In this document: positions 53,801 through 62,171 of the stretch, in pieces
Position numbering within the stretch: position 1 is the stretch's first letter
Layout of the letters: each line of letters starts with the position of its first letter
Source of the DNA: Sulfidibacter corallicola
GTDB taxonomy: Bacteria > Acidobacteriota > Holophagae > Acanthopleuribacterales > Acanthopleuribacteraceae
Reading direction: 5' to 3'
NCBI RefSeq assembly: GCF_017498545.1
Contig: NZ_CP071793.1
Span: forward strand, 7,930,256-7,994,255
DNA length: 64,000 nucleotides
Program-made: the position numbers and the translations under genes
Notes under the pieces: model-generated
Databases searched by the model: none
Seen by the model: only the letters and a program-made list of their open reading frames with translations
What the model was told of the DNA's origin: nothing

Positions 53801-56123
53801 CGAGCTCAAGGCCAAGACCTACATGATGGTCTACTTCTGCCTGCTCCACTGGGAAAAACCGCTGCGCGACTTGTTGCCCTACTTCATCGACGCCTACCAG
53901 GCCGGCTTGGAGGCCGGCGATCTGGAGTGGGGCTCCTACGCCCTGGCCAACTACGTGCTCTTGATGGAGACCTCCGGCTGGAATCTCGTCGAGTTGGAAC
54001 GCGAACTGGTTCGCTACCAGCACGCGATCGAGCGCATGCGCCAGGAGTCGGCCATCGGCTGGTACCAGATCCTGCACCAGGCCGTGTTCAATTTGACCAA
54101 CAACGTCGAGGACCCCTGCCTGTTGGTGGGCGACATGTACGACGAACGCGACCGCCTGGGCCGCCACAAGGAAATCCAGGACAACGGATCGCTATATGCG
54201 TTCTATCGCATCAAACTCATGTTGCTGCTTCAATTCGGTCGCTACGACGAGGCCGCCGAGCACCTGCCCGGCCTGGAGGCCTCCTGGGCGGTGGGCATGG
54301 GTACCGCCTTCGAGGTTCAGTCCACCTTCTTCGCGGCGCTGGTGCGAATTTACCGTGCGGAGCACCTGGTCGGGGCCGAGCGCCAGGAAGAGATCGCCTT
54401 GGTGGAGTCCTACCGCGACCGAATCGCCGAGCGGGGCATCGTGTCGGAAGCCAACGTGTTGCATCGCCTGTTGCTGGTCAACGCCGAGTTGGCGCGCCTC
54501 AACGGGCATCACGGCAACGCCCGCGAGCTGTACGATCAGGCCATCGACCAGGCTCGTCGTCAGAGTTACCTCAACGATGCGACCATGGCCTGCGAAATGG
54601 CCGGGCGTTATTACCTTTCCCGCGACAACCGCCGGTTGGGTCGCTATTACATCGAAGACGCGCGCGCCATCTGCCGCGATTGGGGCAACACCGCCAAGAT
54701 GCGCGATTTGGAGCGGCGCTACCCGCACGTGCTCTCCCACATGGAGTACATCCTGCCCGGGACCAATCCGCGCGGCACCATTCGGCAAACCGCGGCCAAC
54801 CTGGACCTGACCAGTGTGCTCCAGGCATCGCAGGCGATTTCCGGTGAGATTCGCCTGGACCAGTTGGGTTCGCGCCTGATCAAGATCCTGATCCAGAGTG
54901 CCGGTGCCCAGCGCGGCGTCCTGTTGCTCAAGGAGCGCGAGCACTGGTTGGTGGAAGTCGAGGGCCGGATCGAGCAGAGCGGGGTCACCGTGCGGCGGGT
55001 CGGCCTGCATCTCGAAGATTACGAGCGGGTTCCCTTGTCCCTGATCAACTACCTGATCATGACCAAGGAAACCGTCATGTTGAACGAGGGGCCAGGGGAG
55101 CTGTTTCGCGAGGATCCCTACTTCCATACCATCGAGCCGCGTTCCATGCTGTGTATGCCGATCATCAAGCAGGGCAACCTGCGCGGTCTGTTGTACCTCG
55201 AGCACGCCGACAGCTCGGAAGTCTTCACCAACGACCGCATGGAGGTGCTGCACCTGCTCTCCGCGCAGACCGCCATTTCGGTGGAGAACGCCGAGCTGTA
55301 CGCGAACCTGGAGCATCTGGTTCAGGAGCGCACGCTGCAGTTGAACAAGAAGTCCTCGGACCTCATGAGCAGCTTGCGCTACGCGGTGCGGATCCAGCAG
55401 GCGATGCTGCCGGTCGCCGGATCGCTGAAGCAGGCCTTCGACGAACACGTCCTCTTTTTCTCGCCACGCGACGTCGTCAGTGGCGACTTTTACTGGTTCC
55501 ACGGCGTGGGTGACCGCGTCTTTCTCGCCGTGGTCGACTGCACGGGCCACGGCATTCCCGGCGCCTTCATGTCGATGATCGGCTACACCTTGCTCAACAA
55601 GATCGTACGCGAGACAGGCATCACCGATCCCGGCGAAATCCTGGCCGAGCTGCACGTGGGCGTGCGTCAGGCCCTGCGCCAGGAAGTGGAGAAGAACAAC
55701 CTCAACGACGGCATGGAGGTCTGCTTCTGCCGCATCGACCGCGACACCAAGCGGCTCGTATTCGCCGGTGCCGGCCGACCGCTCTACATGGTGCGCAGCA
55801 AGGCCGAGCAGAACGAATTCGTATCGATCAAGGGTTCGCGCAAGCTGATCGGCGGTCGCCAGAAGGAGAAGCGCCGCACCTTCGAGACCCACGAGCTCGA
55901 ATTCGGCAAGGGGGACATGCTGTACATGGTCACCGACGGCTTCATGGACCAGGGCGACGCGGCCGGCAAGAAATACGGATCGCGGCGTTTCAAGGGCCTG
56001 TTGCAGGAGATGGCGCGGTTGCGGGCAGGGGAGCAGAAGCGCATGCTCCAGGTGGAGCTGAACGAGCACCAGGGCGCGCAAAGCCAACGCGACGACATGA
56101 CAATCCTCGGCGTGCGGCTGTAG
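50850..56123 (+). CDS. Giant Ser/Thr kinase - AAA ATPase - GAF - SpoIIE phosphatase
   Basis: A 1757-residue multidomain signalling protein. Residues 1-265: protein kinase (YDISERVHEGAHFLVYRG, catalytic HKDLNPVNIVL near 125, IIDFGIATELS near 146, YMSPEQTGRMNRSMDYRSDF). About 297-600: AAA_16-type ATPase (YGREEEVAELIQAF, Walker A GFSGIGKST near 327, Walker B LVLFLDDLQWAD near 453). About 700-1300: helical TPR-like region. About 1327-1480: GAF domain. A coiled coil (LEHLVQERTLQLNKKSSDLM) leads to a SpoIIE/PP2C domain (DVVSGDFYWFHGVGDR, VVDCTGHGIPGAFMSMIG, MLYMVTDGFMDQ, RDDMTILGV). Kinase and opposing phosphatase in one chain is a known but still little-studied arrangement. ATG 50850 with GAGGTGAG upstream matches the usual N-terminus better than the GTG at 50838. 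Confidence 0.9.
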   Translation: MLSLDGYDISERVHEGAHFLVYRGRRLRDHVPIICKVLRDPNPNQGQIAAFRREYERTRDLGFEGVPNALEFLHAADTWAMMLEDVGAKSLSQLNLAGKLSIETFLEMAIRLTEVLFKIHQKFLIHKDLNPVNIVLNPETDQLQIIDFGIATELSRENTSFRDPELLEGTLLYMSPEQTGRMNRSMDYRSDFYSLGATFYELLTGHPPFRANDPLELVHCHIAMTPVPPLRHDSEIPRPVSDIVLKLLAKEAEDRYQSAQGLAEDLGVCLRQWREYGAIQPFDLGLNDHSDRFQLPQKMYGREEEVAELIQAFERTARGKEEVMMVSGFSGIGKSTLIQEIHRPITARRGFFVSGKFDKLKREVPYASLFPPFRLLVRQLLTREERDRERWRQILREALGNNAGLLLEVIPELVHLIGRQASPPSLPPAEAQNRFQLVFQDFIRAFSGFDNPLVLFLDDLQWADTATLDLLCSLMNGRCDDCLFLIGAFRAEEVDGGHPLQNMIDKIRNAGVPVRHLLLKPLSEEDVAQEIADTLHQDIDSVFPLARLVHGKTGGNPFFVGQFLNSLYFKECIRYDHGSRCWQWNLDGVKSLDITDNLVHLLVENLGNLPRETLDNLKIAACIGDRFDLSTLAPVTGKAPRTLGVALWQALIDGFLVPLDSGYRSVTAEINGSGDGVSVSYRFVHDRIRQAAYALLPQSERDRVHLTVGRQFLTRRYSEEDLFDIVNHLNRGRHLIEDDTEKVRLSQLNMAAARKAKLSTAWEPAYLYLRHGIEILESSADDQDKLWLSHYDLFLELHLHAAEMACLLGDYDHQERLTALVLTHARDIRVKVWIQEGIMNAHYARGNYFECFDIGLSVLAMLDLDLPRDPGAEDIYAAMAKTEKLVAAQNLDELTNRPASEDALALVAIRILNNLIGVTWKIKNHMFPLLVCRLVEHCLRYGNAPSSPFIFANYGVVAGLNGDLQKSVRFGHVSLDMLQHYASPELKAKTYMMVYFCLLHWEKPLRDLLPYFIDAYQAGLEAGDLEWGSYALANYVLLMETSGWNLVELERELVRYQHAIERMRQESAIGWYQILHQAVFNLTNNVEDPCLLVGDMYDERDRLGRHKEIQDNGSLYAFYRIKLMLLLQFGRYDEAAEHLPGLEASWAVGMGTAFEVQSTFFAALVRIYRAEHLVGAERQEEIALVESYRDRIAERGIVSEANVLHRLLLVNAELARLNGHHGNARELYDQAIDQARRQSYLNDATMACEMAGRYYLSRDNRRLGRYYIEDARAICRDWGNTAKMRDLERRYPHVLSHMEYILPGTNPRGTIRQTAANLDLTSVLQASQAISGEIRLDQLGSRLIKILIQSAGAQRGVLLLKEREHWLVEVEGRIEQSGVTVRRVGLHLEDYERVPLSLINYLIMTKETVMLNEGPGELFREDPYFHTIEPRSMLCMPIIKQGNLRGLLYLEHADSSEVFTNDRMEVLHLLSAQTAISVENAELYANLEHLVQERTLQLNKKSSDLMSSLRYAVRIQQAMLPVAGSLKQAFDEHVLFFSPRDVVSGDFYWFHGVGDRVFLAVVDCTGHGIPGAFMSMIGYTLLNKIVRETGITDPGEILAELHVGVRQALRQEVEKNNLNDGMEVCFCRIDRDTKRLVFAGAGRPLYMVRSKAEQNEFVSIKGSRKLIGGRQKEKRRTFETHELEFGKGDMLYMVTDGFMDQGDAAGKKYGSRRFKGLLQEMARLRAGEQKRMLQVELNEHQGAQSQRDDMTILGVRL

Positions 56124-56829
56124 CGGCTGTTCCACAAATGGCCGACGAGCTGGACGACGGCCGGGAAGGAACTTTTTGATCCCGATTCGCGGTGACTGCG
56201 GATTTTCACCACCGAGTCGCCGCCCAGGCCGGGGCCCGGATTGCCGATGGTCGGAATGCCGAACCACCGGCACACCGGCCACCGGGTTTCAAGTGGGTAA
56301 CTAATCGAAGCGAATCGTTTGGGAGTTCCCGCATTTGTGAGAGGGGCGTCGTTGCAGTAGGTGCCGGGCCATACCGGCCGTACCCGCCCAGGGCGCCGGG
56401 CCGACATTTTTCGACGAACTCCCCGCATATCCGCCTTTTTAGGTTTTTATCTTTATCTTCGAGCTTTACAGAGTTCGTTACACAAGAGCCGCGAACCAGC
56501 GGGCATACCCAGCTCGATTTCGAGAAAGAAACAGCACGCCTGGTTTCTGGCGAAGGGCCATGGGTCGTTCATCCGAAAAATTTAGCAGGAACGCATGAAC
56601 ATCGGAAACCAGGAAAGGATCGGCATTTGGTGTCACATCACAGTCCTGCTTTTCCTGGTTTCGATCATTCCTGCATTCCTGATCGAGATTTGACGACGGC
56701 AAGACCCACCTCAGGTTGAATGCACCACTTTGTTTCAAGAGAGCCCACAGGGAAAACGGAGTTAAGTCAACCTTGCCAAGTTGACTTAGATGTTCAGGGT
56801 ATGGGTGAAGCGAGGGTGATCGTGCCGGA
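56124..56829. repeat. Gap holding the inverted copy of the composite element
   Basis: About 700 bases without a gene. Bases 56340-56403 carry the GTAGGTGCCGGGC...GCCGGGCCGAC block; 56375-56735 is the reverse complement of 2985-3345. The remainder shows no feature. Confidence 0.8.
56375..56735 (-). repeat. Composite intergenic element, copy 2 (inverted)
   Basis: Read on the minus strand it has the same block order as 2985-3345: CTCTTGAAACAAAGTGGTGC, ATTCAACC, TTGCCGTCGTCAAATCT, GAAACCAGGAAAAGCAGGAC, TGATGTGACACCAAATGCCG, ATCCTTTCCTGGTTTC, CATGGCCCTTCGCCAG, GTTTCTTTCTCGAAATCG. The 12-base arms are perfect in both copies while spacer bases differ. Confidence 0.85.
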
Positions 56830-57243
56830 TCACGAGAGGAAACGACGCTGACCGAGCCATTGCTCGAGGGGAAGGTTTTCCCGCTTGTGAAATTCGGGTT
56901 GAGGCGCTGCCGGGAGAAGCGTTTCGACGGAAAGACCTTTTGGTAGGTCAGCCAAATTGACATGTTTCAAGAAGGCGGCAACCGCCCGTTTTTCGATGAT
57001 GATGGTTCCATTTCCAAATGTGTGGCGGTTGGTTCCTCGCTTCTTGACACCGGACACCCAATACGCGTTGCCCGAAAGAAGGTCCCAGTAATTGGCTCTG
57101 TAGCCATCGGCCCCTCGTTTAAGCGCCATACCATTGAAGTACAGGGTTTTTCCGGATTTCGAACTTTTCGCAAATCCAATCCAAGCCGGACCATTGTGGA
57201 AATAGCCCGTCATGAGTTCGGCGTATATCAATTTTTCGGACAT
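56830..57243 (-). CDS. Hypothetical protein, unknown small conserved family
   Basis: A 137-residue protein starting SEKLIYAELMTGYFHNGPAW with GFAKSSKSGKTLYFNGMAL, RGADGYRANYWDLLSGNAYW and VSGVKKRGTNRHTFGNGTII. I recall similar orphan proteins scattered near mobile DNA, but cannot name a function. The body looks beta-rich with many aromatics and basic residues; there is no signal peptide. AGAGG lies five bases before the ATG. It is more AT-rich than most neighbours and is bordered by a repeat copy, which hints at transfer. Confidence 0.55.
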   Translation of the reverse strand: MSEKLIYAELMTGYFHNGPAWIGFAKSSKSGKTLYFNGMALKRGADGYRANYWDLLSGNAYWVSGVKKRGTNRHTFGNGTIIIEKRAVAAFLKHVNLADLPKGLSVETLLPAAPQPEFHKRENLPLEQWLGQRRFLS

Positions 57244-57546
57244 GGATGCCTCTTGTTTGTTAAAAAATACAGGGCTCCCTGTAGCAAGAATTAAAAAAAA
57301 GATGCCATCAAAAGAGTCTTTTGGATTGGAATAATGACTCTTGGGGATAACTATCGTGACATATAAAACACCGTTTATGTCGGGTTCACACGCGTGAACA
57401 TTTGATGTGGCTTCCCTGGCCGGCGATGCGGGTTATTTTGGGGGGCAATCGCTGTACCGCGACTTGCGGTCGACAAGGCAGCTCGATGATCTTTGCCTTG
57501 CCGACCGGACTTTCTGCCAACGCCGACAGAGGTTCCCGCGGAAATG
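57244..57546. other. Intergenic region, AT-rich, nothing recognised
   Basis: About 300 bases. AT-rich near 57250-57380, GC-rich toward the NHL gene. No gene or clear terminator. Confidence 0.5.
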
Positions 57547-59073
57547 TCAGTCCAGGCGCACGTGGCGCACGATGGCGCTGGCGCTTGCGACGTTGTCGCG
57601 ATAGGCGGTAACGTAAATGTCTCTGTTGTCTTCAGAAACCGCCAAGCCCCAGGTGCCGGCGAAGCTCGCTTGCAATAACTGGCCATCGCTGTCGTTTGCC
57701 GCGCCCGTGCCGGCGACGATTTCCCAGGCACCCGTTTCCTTGTGCACCCGATATAACACGTTATGGGTGTGCGAGCTGATGTATAGGTATGCACCCACGA
57801 CGCGCACATAGCCCAACAGGGTGTTTGGAATGGTGGCCAACACACTTACTTGCCCGTTGCTGTCGATTTTGTTGACGACACCGTCTTCGAAGTTCGTGCT
57901 GTACATCATTCCAGCGTCATCGAAGGCAATGCCGATCGGTGTGCGGATCGAACCGCCTTCCGCGAAGGTGCTCACTTCGCCGTCTGGTGTGACTCGGTCG
58001 ATCTGACGGCCCGATCCGTTCACACCGTAGTAGGTCACGTAGTAGTTGCCGTCCGGTCCCACCGCCACACCGTTCGGGCCGGAGAGAATGAAGGCCAGGC
58101 GCTCGACCGTGCCGTCGGGCGCAACCCGCGCCAGGGATCCCACGGTTTCGGTGACGATCATGTTGCCGAACCGATCGAAAGCCATGTCGATCGGCCCGCG
58201 CAAGCCGGAGGCATAGGTTTCCACCACGCCCTCGAGGCTGATGCGGAACACGCGGTTCCCCGCCCAACCCTCAGCGGCGTACATCATGCCGTCGGGCCCC
58301 ATGGTAAAGCCGTCGATGCGCAAATCGGAGTCCATCGTGACGGTGGTGACGCTGCCCGCGACTTGGTCCACTAATTCTTCGGGCCCCTGGGCAACCACGA
58401 GCGCCTCGCTGACCGAGGGCTCCAGCAGTTCGTTGAAGGCGAAGCTCGTACCTGCCAAGGGCTGATCCGCTTGGACATGCAGGTAGATCGGCCCGCTTAG
58501 ATCGGGAAACAAATCGCTGCTTACGGCGGCAAACGGCTCACCCACCGCCAGGGTGTGCTCGCGTTGGCCGAGGATGGCGCTGTCTTGATAGGCGGTCATG
58601 ACTAAATTGGCGGTGTCCGTACCCAGGTTCACGACGACCGGTGCCGAAATCTGGGAGGCGGGGTCGGGCAAAAAGGGAAAGATCAGGTGTCGACCGGCCG
58701 TGCTCTGCAACTGGATGTTGCCTTGAGCGGGTGAAGAACCCGACGCACTTTGGGTGCCCACCACCATGTAGGAACCCAACAGCGCATCGCTTTCGCTGTT
58801 CATGTACAGTGCGAAACCCGCCCCTTCTTCGAGCTGGGGGAACAATTCGTTCACGGCGGCCACCCGTTGTGCCAATGGGTCCAGGGTCACTTGTGCTTCG
58901 AATGTTTCGCCGCCGTTGCGTTTGGCGACCAGATTCAAGACAAGCGCCTCGGCTGTGGGGTTGGTCCATATGATGTCGCTCTTGAATTGGCCGTTATGAG
59001 TGATCCAGGGGACGACCCAGTCGCCCGCGAACGCCATGGGGCACAGTAACAAACTCAAAAACCATACTCTCAC
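57547..59073 (-). CDS. Secreted NHL/SMP-30-type propeller protein
   Basis: A 508-residue exported protein (signal VWFLSLLLCPMAFAG). Residues 18-220 are beta-rich and resemble the N-terminal extension of the penicillin acylase at 24.7 kb (WVVPWITHNGQFKSDIIWTN; SAPVVVNLGTDTANLVMTAY). Residues 235-508 are NHL-like blades: GFTMGPDGMMYAAEGWAGNR, VFRISLEGVVETYASGLRGP, DMAFDRFGNMIVTET, GVAVGPDGNYYVTYYGVNGS and WGLAVSEDNRDIYVTAYRDN. The fold may be a lactonase or a binding protein. The GTG start overlaps the stop of the upstream gene (GTGA), so the two genes are coupled. Confidence 0.8.
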   Translation of the reverse strand: MRVWFLSLLLCPMAFAGDWVVPWITHNGQFKSDIIWTNPTAEALVLNLVAKRNGGETFEAQVTLDPLAQRVAAVNELFPQLEEGAGFALYMNSESDALLGSYMVVGTQSASGSSPAQGNIQLQSTAGRHLIFPFLPDPASQISAPVVVNLGTDTANLVMTAYQDSAILGQREHTLAVGEPFAAVSSDLFPDLSGPIYLHVQADQPLAGTSFAFNELLEPSVSEALVVAQGPEELVDQVAGSVTTVTMDSDLRIDGFTMGPDGMMYAAEGWAGNRVFRISLEGVVETYASGLRGPIDMAFDRFGNMIVTETVGSLARVAPDGTVERLAFILSGPNGVAVGPDGNYYVTYYGVNGSGRQIDRVTPDGEVSTFAEGGSIRTPIGIAFDDAGMMYSTNFEDGVVNKIDSNGQVSVLATIPNTLLGYVRVVGAYLYISSHTHNVLYRVHKETGAWEIVAGTGAANDSDGQLLQASFAGTWGLAVSEDNRDIYVTAYRDNVASASAIVRHVRLD

Positions 59074-59588
59074 TTCGTGTCCTCCTCGATACGCGTGTAG
59101 GTGATCTCGCCGATCAGGAAATCCCGATCCAGGCCCTCATAACGGCGCACCATCTTCCACCGGAACTGTCGTTGGGTAATGTGGTGAAAGCTGAGGTGGT
59201 CGCGGTATTTGCCGTGTTGGTCCTGGCCGTCGATCACGCCGGAGAACCCCGCCTCGTTCGCTGCCAGAAAGAAATCTTTTCCCAATACCCGCTTGCCGCC
59301 GTCATACCAGCGGCAAATCCAACGCCGGTTTTCACCATCGAAGATGCGCATTGCCGAGCCGAAATAGGTCTCGCGGCCTTCCTCCGGTTTGAAGTTGTCA
59401 TCCTGAATGCCGTGCCCCTGCAGGATCTTGTAGACATGCGCCCGGTTGGTGAACGCGTTGTAAGTCATGTCCTCCTGCAACCAACGTTGGCTCGCCTGCC
59501 AATCTCCCAAGAAGAAGTCGAAGCCGTTCGGCCCCTCGAATGATTGGGTCGGTTGCAACAGTGTCAACACTAGGTAGATCCATTGCAT
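59070..59588 (-). CDS. Small secreted lipocalin-like protein (DUF1579-like)
   Basis: A 172-residue protein with a short signal (QWIYLVLTLLQPTQS) and a beta-barrel pattern: GFDFFLGDWQASQRWLQEDM, YFGSAMRIFDGENRRWICRW and RDHLSFHHITQRQFRWKMVR. The FFLGDW start and alternating strands resemble DUF1579 and related fatty-acid-binding-like folds; assignment is tentative. GAGGTG is five bases before the ATG. It is coupled to the NHL propeller gene by a four-base overlap, so the two secreted proteins probably act together. Confidence 0.6.
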   Translation of the reverse strand: MQWIYLVLTLLQPTQSFEGPNGFDFFLGDWQASQRWLQEDMTYNAFTNRAHVYKILQGHGIQDDNFKPEEGRETYFGSAMRIFDGENRRWICRWYDGGKRVLGKDFFLAANEAGFSGVIDGQDQHGKYRDHLSFHHITQRQFRWKMVRRYEGLDRDFLIGEITYTRIEEDTK

Positions 59589-59688
59589 GGTGTCACCTCG
59601 TCATGAAATGTGCCGCTGTCGATCAGCGACGTGTTTCACTCTAGGAAATCACCGCCGCGTTAGTCCTTAAGAGCCTGCTAAAGGGTTG

Positions 59689-59746
59689 TTAAAAATGTAA
59701 AATCGGCCCCTGCCCACCCCAGAAAGCGGAAGCGGCCACGTACAAT
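59689..59746 (+). promoter_or_regulatory. Possible promoter and regulator site of the kinase-regulator pair
   Basis: GTTAAAAATGTAAAA (59689-59703) shows two GTTAA/GTAAA half-sites about one turn apart, as bound by OmpR-type regulators. TACAAT at 59741-59746 is a plausible -10 without a good -35. Together they suggest autoregulation by the response regulator encoded downstream. Confidence 0.35.
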
Positions 59747-59773
59747 GGAAGCTCGTCGAAGGGAGGAACGCTC

Positions 59774-61345
59774 ATGCTCAAGTGGTGGTGGGTCGCCGGT
59801 CCGGCTGCGATTTTGATGGCGATGGCGGCGCTGCAGGCCTATTGGTTGCGGCAACTCCATGCTTCGAAAGCCCAAGAACGCGAGAGTTACCTGCAACGGG
59901 CCACCTTTCTGTTCGCCGCCGAATTGGACCACCGCTTGTCTTTGGTCGAAGCGCAGTTTCAGGAAGCGGGCGCCGACCCTCGACGCCTGCAAGGCACATG
60001 GCACGGTCTGAAGACGCCCGAACTGGTTGAAGCGATCTGGTTGGTCGACCCCGCCAACCGCGACACGGCCACCAAGCTCTCCGTGGATTCCCTGGTGACC
60101 CTGCCGCTGGATCGCGACCTACGAGCCTGGCTTTACGGCGCGGGGGCGTTGCGCGGGTTCCCGCCGTTGCTGCTCGGCAGCGGGACAATGGAGGAAACCA
60201 TCGTTGCCGTGGTTTGGAATCGCGAATATTTCGGCCAAACCTTTCTGCCCTGGTGTTTCTCTCGGGCGCTGCCCAGGCCCACGGACTTTCACTACAACCT
60301 GATCAATGCAGCTTCCGGTGAGTCCCTGCTGGGTGAGGCCGACCTGGTTGCCGACGGCAGCAGCCATTTTTATCCTCAAACCCGCTTCGCCTCCCCGTGG
60401 CGAATCAACGATCCGGAGACCTGGGACAATCCTCGGTTCGCCCCCGACACGGCCGCGCTTCATTTTGAAAGCAATGGGGCGTTGCGTTTGGAGACACGGC
60501 TGGCCGCCGGCAGCTTGGGTGCCATCGAACGACGGCAACGCTTGCGCGATGGCCTTCCGGCGCTGCTGAGCCTGGTGTTTCTCGCGCTGGCCTTTGCCGC
60601 CTTTTACACCTACCTACGCCGGGCCAAGGCGCTGTCCCAGCAGCAGGCCGCGATGATGGCCGCTTTCAGCCACGAATTGCGCACGCCCCTCGCTACGATT
60701 GGCATGGCCGGTGAAAACCTGGCCGATGCCACGATCAAGGACGAAGACAAGGTACGCGCCTATGGCCGCTTGATCACCCAGGAAAGCGGCCGCCTGGGCA
60801 CGATGGTGATGCAGGTGTTGCAGTACAGCAAACTTTTCGGCAAGGGGATTCAGGCGCACCACGCACATGCGGATGTGGCCGCCAGTCTTGCGCAGGTGGA
60901 ACGGGAACTCACCCTGCTCTTGGAAGGCAAGCGCTGCAAATTGCGCATCGAATGTCGGGACACCCCTCCCAGCGTCGCCATCGAACCGGAAGCCCTGCAT
61001 ACGATTTTGCGCAACCTGATCAGCAACGCGATCAAGTTCGGACCAAGCGAGCGCACGGTCGAGATTGCGGTAGTGCCTGGAGTGCAACAACGGCGGGAGG
61101 GACTCAATATCCACGTGACGGACCATGGCTTTGGCATCCCCAAGCGCGAACGCCGCCGTGTTTATGAGCAGTTCTATCGCGGGGATCGCGCAAGGAAGGA
61201 TCAGATTCAGGGTACGGGCTTGGGTTTGAGTCTGGTGCGTAAATTGGTGCAGAACGCCCGCGGCCGCATTCACCATCAAAGCGATGAACATCGCGGCACC
61301 ACGTTCACGGTATGGCTGCCCCAGCCCCAGGATCCAATCTCATGA
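59774..61345 (+). CDS. Sensor histidine kinase (HisKA type)
   Basis: A 523-residue inner-membrane kinase with membrane segments at about 7-25 (AAILMAMAALQAYWL) and 265-285 (LPALLSLVFLALAFAAFYTY) framing a periplasmic sensor of unknown fold. The core has H-box AAFSHELRTPLATIGMAGEN, N-box LRNLISNAIKFGPSERTVEI, G1 DHGFGIPKRE and G2 GTGLGLSLVRKLVQN. It lacks a HAMP domain. GGGAGG lies seven bases upstream of the ATG. Its stop overlaps the ATG of the regulator gene, so it forms a classic two-component pair. Confidence 0.9.
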   Translation: MLKWWWVAGPAAILMAMAALQAYWLRQLHASKAQERESYLQRATFLFAAELDHRLSLVEAQFQEAGADPRRLQGTWHGLKTPELVEAIWLVDPANRDTATKLSVDSLVTLPLDRDLRAWLYGAGALRGFPPLLLGSGTMEETIVAVVWNREYFGQTFLPWCFSRALPRPTDFHYNLINAASGESLLGEADLVADGSSHFYPQTRFASPWRINDPETWDNPRFAPDTAALHFESNGALRLETRLAAGSLGAIERRQRLRDGLPALLSLVFLALAFAAFYTYLRRAKALSQQQAAMMAAFSHELRTPLATIGMAGENLADATIKDEDKVRAYGRLITQESGRLGTMVMQVLQYSKLFGKGIQAHHAHADVAASLAQVERELTLLLEGKRCKLRIECRDTPPSVAIEPEALHTILRNLISNAIKFGPSERTVEIAVVPGVQQRREGLNIHVTDHGFGIPKRERRRVYEQFYRGDRARKDQIQGTGLGLSLVRKLVQNARGRIHHQSDEHRGTTFTVWLPQPQDPIS

Positions 61346-62040
61346 ACGAGCACATTTTGTTGATCGAAGACGAACCCGGTCTCGCCCTGACGCTGGGTGA
61401 CCGCCTCCAAGCGGAAGGCTATCGGGTCACCCACAAGGCCGATGGGATCAGCGGCGAACAGGCTGCCCACCACGACGGTCCCTTCGACTTGGTTCTGCTC
61501 GACCTGATGCTGCCAGGAAAAAGCGGGTTCGAAGTATGCCGCGACTTGCGTGCGGCAAAGGCAGACATCCCCATCTTGATGTTGACCGCACGGGATCAGT
61601 TGACCGACAAGGTCGTGGGCCTCAAACTCGGAGCGGACGACTACCTTACGAAACCTTTCGAGACCCCCGAATTGCTGGCGCGTATGGAAGCGCTCATCAG
61701 GCGACACAAGCGCGGGTCGGGCGGCACGACGGTGGGGGCACGGGTCGATCGCTTCGGTGACATTGAGGTGGACCGCCGTCAGGTCTTGATTCGCAAGGCG
61801 GGCGAAGAGGTGGAGCTGAGCGCGCGCTTGTATCAATTACTGCTGTACTTTCTCGACCACCCCAAGGAACTCCTGACCCGCGAGCGCCTGTTGGATGCGG
61901 TGTGGGGCTTCGATGCAGAGGTTGCCACGCGGACGATCGACGTGCACTTGGCCTGGCTGCGGCGCAAGCTGGAAACCGATCCGCAGCGTCCGCGACATTT
62001 CATTACCGTCTATGGGATCGGCTATAAGTTCGTGCCGTGA
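61342..62040 (+). CDS. OmpR/PhoB family response regulator
   Basis: A 232-residue regulator. Receiver at 1-118 (HILLIEDEPGLALTLGDRLQ, acceptor Asp in LVLLDLMLPGKSG, MLTARDQLTDKV, YLTKPFETPEL) and a winged-helix domain at 130-232 (FGDIEVDRRQVLIRKAGEEV, LYQLLLYFLDHPKELLTRER, TIDVHLAWLRRKLETDPQRP, FITVYGIGYKFVP). ATG overlaps the TGA of the kinase gene. It probably controls its own operon through the direct repeats upstream of the kinase. Confidence 0.93.
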   Translation: MNEHILLIEDEPGLALTLGDRLQAEGYRVTHKADGISGEQAAHHDGPFDLVLLDLMLPGKSGFEVCRDLRAAKADIPILMLTARDQLTDKVVGLKLGADDYLTKPFETPELLARMEALIRRHKRGSGGTTVGARVDRFGDIEVDRRQVLIRKAGEEVELSARLYQLLLYFLDHPKELLTRERLLDAVWGFDAEVATRTIDVHLAWLRRKLETDPQRPRHFITVYGIGYKFVP

Positions 62041-62171
62041 ACGGTCGCCACCGGATCGCTCAGGCCAGGTTGGTCTTCTCAAATCCCAAGGATCGCCTGG
62101 CGACCCCAAGCCCGTACGCCGTGAGGCGGGATCCCCCGTTACTTTCATGCCAAGCTCGCTCAGGCGTGCAC

